From: Pseudomonas sp. Irchel 3H7 | GTDB taxonomy: Bacteria > Pseudomonadota > Gammaproteobacteria > Pseudomonadales > Pseudomonadaceae | Reading direction: 5' to 3' | DNA length: 64,000 bases | NCBI RefSeq assembly: GCF_900187605.1 | Contig: NZ_FYEA01000010.1 | Location: forward strand, 62,001-126,000 | Shown here: piece by piece, positions 60,740 through 64,000 of the stretch | Layout: every line of letters starts with the position of its first letter | Numbering within the stretch: position 1 is the first letter of the stretch | Position numbers and translations under genes: made by a program | Notes under the pieces: generated by a model | What the model saw: the letters and a program-made list of their open reading frames with translations, nothing else | Database searches by the model: none | What the model was told of the DNA's origin: nothing

Positions 60740-60834
60740 CCATCGCTGGCAAGCCAGCTCCCACAGGATTTGTGTGAACACAATGTTTGTGAACACCTTC
60801 AATCACTGTGGGAGCTGGCTTGCCAGCGATGAGG
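60740..60834. repeat. REP/REPIN inverted repeat (GGGAGCTGGCTTGCCAGCGATG family)
   Basis: Arms CCATCGCTGGCAAGCCAGC and GCTGGCTTGCCAGCGATGAGG with a loop of about 40 bp. Confidence 0.9.
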
Positions 60835-60857
60835 CCAGTGAACCCAGCGTAGATCCA

Positions 60858-61970
60858 TCAGTCGTTGGTCAACTTGCCCGTCCGAAACGCCACCCGCCCC
60901 GCCACTTTCGCCTGCCAGATCCCCGGCTCGGTGTAGCGCCCGCGATCCAGCGCAAACAGCACGCCACTGGTGCCCGCGCGCACGGTGGTCACGCGATCCT
61001 GCAACGGATCGACCACCTCAAACAGCGCATCGCCCTTCTCCACCCATTCGCCAGCATTGCGCAGAAAACTCACCACGCCATGGTGCGGCGCGAACAGGTA
61101 TTCGGTGCCCTCGAACGGCAGACCTTCACAGCACTCGCTTGGCGCCGCCGGCCATTCGCCGCTGATAAAACCCTGCTCAGCAAGGAAACCGAGAATCGCC
61201 TCACAATTGGCCTGCGCCTGATCGACTCGAGTGTCGCCCATGCTGCCCAGTTCCAGCGTGGTCGCCAGATTCGCCGCCGGAATCGCGGCGTTGGGGAACG
61301 CCCGCGCCAGACGCAGCCACGGTGTCGAGCAGGATTCATCGAACGAACTGCCGCCGGAGTCTTCACACAACAGCGCCACGCCGGCCTGCAAACGTGCCGC
61401 CAATGATTGCCACTGTGGCCAGTGCTGCGGCAGCGCGTACAAATGAATCGCCGCGTCGAAATCACAATGCAGATCGAGGGTGATGTCGGCATCGCAGGCA
61501 TGGCGCAGCAACAAACGATGCAACGCTTCCAGTTGCGACGCCGGGGCCGGCAGGTCTTCGAACACTTGACCCATGGCTTGGCGGATCAGTGCAACGTTGG
61601 CCTCGGCATCAGTGCCCAATCGTTCACCGATCAACGCCCCGACCGGCGCGCTGAGTTCGACGAAGGCGCGGTTGAAGTTTTTGCCGCTGCCGAGTTCGAA
61701 ACGGCCCATGTGCGCACCTTGCACGTGTTGATTGAGGCCGATCGGGTTGGCCACCGGCACCAATTCGATCACGCCCTGCAAACGGCCTTGCTGCTCTAAC
61801 TCATTGAGGCGTTGCTTGAGTTCCCACGCGGTGCGCATGCCCGGCAGTTCATCGGCGTGCAGGCTGGCCTGGATGTACACCTTGCGGGCGCCCGCGCCAT
61901 AGCGGAACACGCTGAGCGAGCGCTCGCTGCCCAAGTGGCTCCAAGGCAGAACATGGTCGATGCGTTGCAT
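60858..61970 (-). CDS. Succinylglutamate desuccinylase/aspartoacylase-type (AotO-like) M14 hydrolase
   Basis: The protein has 370 residues. Zinc motif ASLHADELPGM (HxxE) and the later TLDLHCDFDA (His) define the M14 desuccinylase/aspartoacylase group; a Glu in TTLELGSMG is the probable base. The C-terminal 100 residues (APHHGVVSFLRNAGEWVEKGDALFEV) form a lipoyl-like beta domain. Length and build resemble the product encoded within the arginine/ornithine aot transporter operon of P. aeruginosa. The gene lies downstream of an amino-acid binding protein gene but is separated from it by a terminator. Substrate: an N-acylated amino acid is likely. Confidence 0.8.
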   Translation of the reverse strand: MQRIDHVLPWSHLGSERSLSVFRYGAGARKVYIQASLHADELPGMRTAWELKQRLNELEQQGRLQGVIELVPVANPIGLNQHVQGAHMGRFELGSGKNFNRAFVELSAPVGALIGERLGTDAEANVALIRQAMGQVFEDLPAPASQLEALHRLLLRHACDADITLDLHCDFDAAIHLYALPQHWPQWQSLAARLQAGVALLCEDSGGSSFDESCSTPWLRLARAFPNAAIPAANLATTLELGSMGDTRVDQAQANCEAILGFLAEQGFISGEWPAAPSECCEGLPFEGTEYLFAPHHGVVSFLRNAGEWVEKGDALFEVVDPLQDRVTTVRAGTSGVLFALDRGRYTEPGIWQAKVAGRVAFRTGKLTND

Positions 61971-61988
61971 GGGAAGACTCCGATGTTT

Positions 61989-62074
61989 CTGTAGGAGCTG
62001 CCGAAGGCTGCGATCTTTTGATCTTGTTTTTCACAAGCAAAGTCAAAAGATCGCAGCCTTCGGCAACTCCTACA
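61989..62074. repeat. REP/REPIN inverted repeat (TGTAGGAGCTGCCGAAGGCTGCGATC family)
   Basis: Arms TGTAGGAGCTGCCGAAGGC and GCCTTCGGCAACTCCTACA. It lies between the binding-protein gene and the M14 hydrolase gene. Confidence 0.9.
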
Positions 62075-62109
62075 TGGGAAATGTGTGAAACAGGATAAAT
62101 CATGGGCGC

Positions 62110-62148
62110 AAAAAAAGTGGCCACCGCGCAAACGGGGCCACTTTTTTC
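62110..62148. terminator. Bidirectional terminator after the binding-protein gene
   Basis: AAAAAAGTGGCC-(13-base loop region)-GGCCACTTTTTT: stem GTGGCC with A/T tracts on both sides. It stands nine bases after the minus-strand stop at 62158, so it ends that message. Confidence 0.88.
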
Positions 62149-62157
62149 TACGGCGTA

Positions 62158-62937
62158 TTAATGGCCATACACGTCAAAGTCGAAGTACTTGTCCTGGACT
62201 TTCTTGTACTCGCCATTGGCGCGGATTTCGCTGATGGCTTTGTTGAATTGCTCGGCCAGCGCGGTATCGCCCTTGCGCACCGCAATGCCGGCGCCGCCGC
62301 CGAAGTACTTGGCGTCTTCATAGGTTGGGCCAACAAATTCGAAGCCTTTGCCGGCGTCGGTTTTCAGGAAACCGTCGCTGAGGTTGACCGAGTCGGCCAG
62401 CATCGCGTCGATACGCCCGGAAACCATGTCGAGGTTGGCTTCCTGTTGCGAGCCGTAACGCACCAGGTCGATACCGGCCGGCACCAGTACTTCGGTGGCG
62501 TAACGGTCGTGAGTACTGGCACGCAGCACGCCGACTTTCTTGCCTTTGAGCTCGGTCAGCGGGTCTTTGACACCGGAGCCTTCCTTCATCACGAAGCGCG
62601 CCGGGGTGTGGTAGTACTTGATGGTGAAATCGACGTTCTTTTTGCGGTCGTCGGTGATGGTCATCGACGACAGGATCGCGTCGATCTTCTTCACTTTCAG
62701 CGCCGGGATCAGGCCATCGAATTCCTGCTCGACCCAAGTGCATTTGACTTTCATCTGCGCGCACAGCGCATCGCCGATATCAACGTCGAAACCGGTCAGT
62801 TTGCCGTCAGGGGTTTTCATCGAGAATGGCGGGTAACCGGCTTCGATACCGATGCGGATCGGCTTGGCGTCTTCGGCCACGGCGGTCAGGGACAACATCG
62901 ACAGTGCCAGGGCACCGAACATCACTAGCTTCTTCAT
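62158..62937 (-). CDS. Amino-acid ABC transporter substrate-binding protein (ArgT/AotJ-like), orphan
   Basis: The protein has 259 residues with AGGAG upstream and a signal peptide ending near AVAED. It is a family 3 solute-binding protein: IRIGIEAGYPPFSMKTPDG, GFDVDIGDALCAQMKVKC, FDGLIPALKVKKIDAILSSM and the RASTHDRY loop resemble lysine/arginine/ornithine binders. No permease or ATPase gene is adjacent; a terminator and REP follow. It probably works with a transporter encoded elsewhere. Confidence 0.88.
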   Translation of the reverse strand: MKKLVMFGALALSMLSLTAVAEDAKPIRIGIEAGYPPFSMKTPDGKLTGFDVDIGDALCAQMKVKCTWVEQEFDGLIPALKVKKIDAILSSMTITDDRKKNVDFTIKYYHTPARFVMKEGSGVKDPLTELKGKKVGVLRASTHDRYATEVLVPAGIDLVRYGSQQEANLDMVSGRIDAMLADSVNLSDGFLKTDAGKGFEFVGPTYEDAKYFGGGAGIAVRKGDTALAEQFNKAISEIRANGEYKKVQDKYFDFDVYGH

Positions 62938-63274
62938 TTATAACTCCTGTGTGCGGAGGCTTTTATTGGCAGCTTTCGATTCAGCGTTCGGTCATGGCCA
63001 ATTGGCTACAAAAACCGAAGTGGCCGGCAGTCTATGGCGGCGCGCACAGGGTAAATTGTGTTTAAGCGACAAATACTTATGAAAGATCGGCGCACCGATT
63101 GACCGGGGTCAACGGGTGCGCCGTCGTGGTGCAAGGGCTGTAGGACAAGTGCTTTTCCAGCGCAGAAAAACGCTGACTTTCCTGTAGGAGCTGCCGCAGG
63201 CTGCGATCTTTTGATCTGGCTTTTTAAACATCAAGATCAAAAGATCGCAACCTGCGGCTGCTCCTACAAGGGGA
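62938..63274. other. Intergenic region between the binding protein and the rhodanese gene
   Basis: This is 337 bp without a gene. It contains a REP (63183-63268). The part near 62938-63100 should hold the promoter of the binding protein, on the minus strand, but I see no clear boxes. Confidence 0.5.
63183..63268. repeat. REP/REPIN inverted repeat (TGTAGGAGCTGCCGCAGGCTGCGATC family)
   Basis: Arms TGTAGGAGCTGCCGCAGG and CCTGCGGCTGCTCCTACA, inner GATCTTTTGATC / GATCAAAAGATC. Confidence 0.9.
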
Positions 63275-63703
63275 TCAGCATTCGCAGCCGATGGCGGTTT
63301 TGGCGGCTTGTTCAACGCTCAGTTGAAAACCTTCATCCAGCCATCCGGTCACGCCACCGATCATCTCCTTGACCGGGTAACCCAGCGCCGCCAGTTTTAC
63401 CGCCGCCTTGTTCGCGCCGTTGCAGTGCGGGCCGGCGCAATAGACCACGAACAGCGTGGTTTTCGGGTAACTCGCCAACTCCGCCGCCGTCAGCAAACGG
63501 TTCGGGATATTGATCGCGCCCGGCACATGCCCGCGCTCATAGGCCAGTGGTCCACGGACATCGACCAGAACAAAATCAATCTCGCCAGCCTCCTGGCTAC
63601 TGAAGACGTCGGAACAATCAGTTTCGAAGGTCAGACGATTGCTGAAGTGCATCAGGGCGATCGCCGACGGCGCCGCAGGGATGTCGCGAACCAGGCTGGT
63701 CAT
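63275..63703 (-). CDS. Single-domain rhodanese-like sulfurtransferase
   Basis: The protein has 142 residues from ATG 63703 (AAGGAG upstream). The rhodanese domain shows FVLVDVRGPLAYERGHVPGAINIP and the active-site loop VVYCAGPHCNGANKAA with the catalytic Cys. The C-terminal GGVTGWLDEGFQL is typical. It probably moves sulfane sulfur to a thiol acceptor in the cytoplasm. It is divergent from the regulator gene at 63805, which likely controls it. Confidence 0.85.
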   Translation of the reverse strand: MTSLVRDIPAAPSAIALMHFSNRLTFETDCSDVFSSQEAGEIDFVLVDVRGPLAYERGHVPGAINIPNRLLTAAELASYPKTTLFVVYCAGPHCNGANKAAVKLAALGYPVKEMIGGVTGWLDEGFQLSVEQAAKTAIGCEC

Positions 63704-63804
63704 GGGTGTTGCTCCTTTATCTGAACGGGTGTGAACAGACTTTATCGAGCGGCCGCTTGCGGCTACAGTGGCGCACAAGACACTCACCGGGAATTTTCCG
63801 CCAA

Positions 63805-64000
63805 ATGCCGACATCACCAGGTCTGGTCGCGATTCTGGCCTACGACGGCCTCTGCACATTCGAGTTCGGCATCGCCGTGGAGGTCTTTGGCCTGACCCGG
63901 CCGGAGTTCGATTTCCCGTGGTACACCCACGCCATCGCGGCGGTCGATCAAGGCCCGATGCGTGCCTTGGGCGGGATTCAGGTGCTGGCCGATGGCGGCC
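63805..64000 (+). CDS. ftrA: FtrA-like AraC-family regulator, truncated by the window end
   Basis: Sixty-five residues from ATG 63805 are visible. The sequence VAILAYDGLCTFEFGIAVEV followed by FGLTRPEF is the start of the DJ-1/PfpI-like N-terminal domain of the GlxA/FtrA regulators; the AraC DNA-binding domain lies beyond the window. It is divergent from the rhodanese gene, 101 bp between starts, a pairing I recall for this regulator type. Confidence 0.75.
   Translation, partial: MPTSPGLVAILAYDGLCTFEFGIAVEVFGLTRPEFDFPWYTHAIAAVDQGPMRALGGIQVLADGG

Noticed and set aside
632..63268. Repeated arms considered as a CRISPR array
   Set aside because: The repeats are dispersed singly across intergenic gaps, are inverted pairs rather than direct repeats with regular spacers, and no cas genes are present.

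Overview
The window looks like chromosomal DNA of a fluorescent Pseudomonas (P. fluorescens group). The GC content is high and there is strong GC-rich third-position coding. Recognisable Pseudomonas operons are present (bkdR/bkdA1A2B-lpdV, OprD porin, lldP, Crc-type leader motifs), and gaps are densely sprinkled with REP/REPIN-type inverted repeats of several families. I see no rRNA, tRNA, transposase, integrase, phage gene or CRISPR array. Most genes are ordinary metabolic and transport genes; the unusual material is in the intergenic repeats, a few regulatory sites and some atypical enzymes.

Layout. 1-5000: end of a gamma-glutamyl polyamine hydrolase gene, then a polyamine ABC transporter (ATPase, two permeases, binding protein). 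5130-8630: candidate small RNA or orphan terminator, thpR, small hypothetical proteins, a lipoprotein coupled to a DUF1428 gene. 8870-14752: lactate permease and a Tat-exported three-subunit molybdenum aldehyde oxidoreductase (paoABC type). 15017-20718: cupin/LysR pair, Tat-exported aldo/keto reductase, alpha/beta hydrolase, CAP-domain protein, DHH phosphoesterase. 20846-29497: complete reductive pyrimidine catabolism locus (ureidopropionase, NCS1 transporter, dihydropyrimidinase, two-subunit dihydropyrimidine dehydrogenase, TetR regulator). 29637-33778: copCD and an EmrAB-like efflux pair. 34096-40476: uronic acid locus (OprD porin, uronate dehydrogenase, lactonase, TRAP transporter). 40593-44023: sulfide detoxification (TauE, SQR, BigR-like ArsR, persulfide dioxygenase-like enzyme). 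44149-45003: a cytoplasmic tyrosinase. 45006-51893: branched-chain keto acid dehydrogenase operon with its Lrp regulator, then ilvE. 52192-54264: an SOS-controlled radical SAM/DNA-repair pair behind a near-perfect LexA box. 54390-56325: ArsR regulator divergent from an atypical cytochrome P450. 56456-64000: mntH, small exported proteins, an esterase, an AotO-like M14 hydrolase, an orphan amino-acid binding protein, a rhodanese and the start of an ftrA-like regulator.

How the parts work together. The window is largely a catabolic neighbourhood: uptake of polyamines, lactate, pyrimidines, uronates and branched-chain keto acids. Several leaders (lldP, oprD, udh, dctP, the pyrimidine transporter, potF) and the start of bkdA2 carry the AANAANAA motif recognised by Hfq/Crc, suggesting coordinated carbon catabolite repression. 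About 25 intergenic repeats occupy many of the gene junctions, two of them nested inside others, and a rarer 190-240 bp repeat family occurs three times.

All functional calls rest on motif recognition and gene context read by eye; no database search was run.
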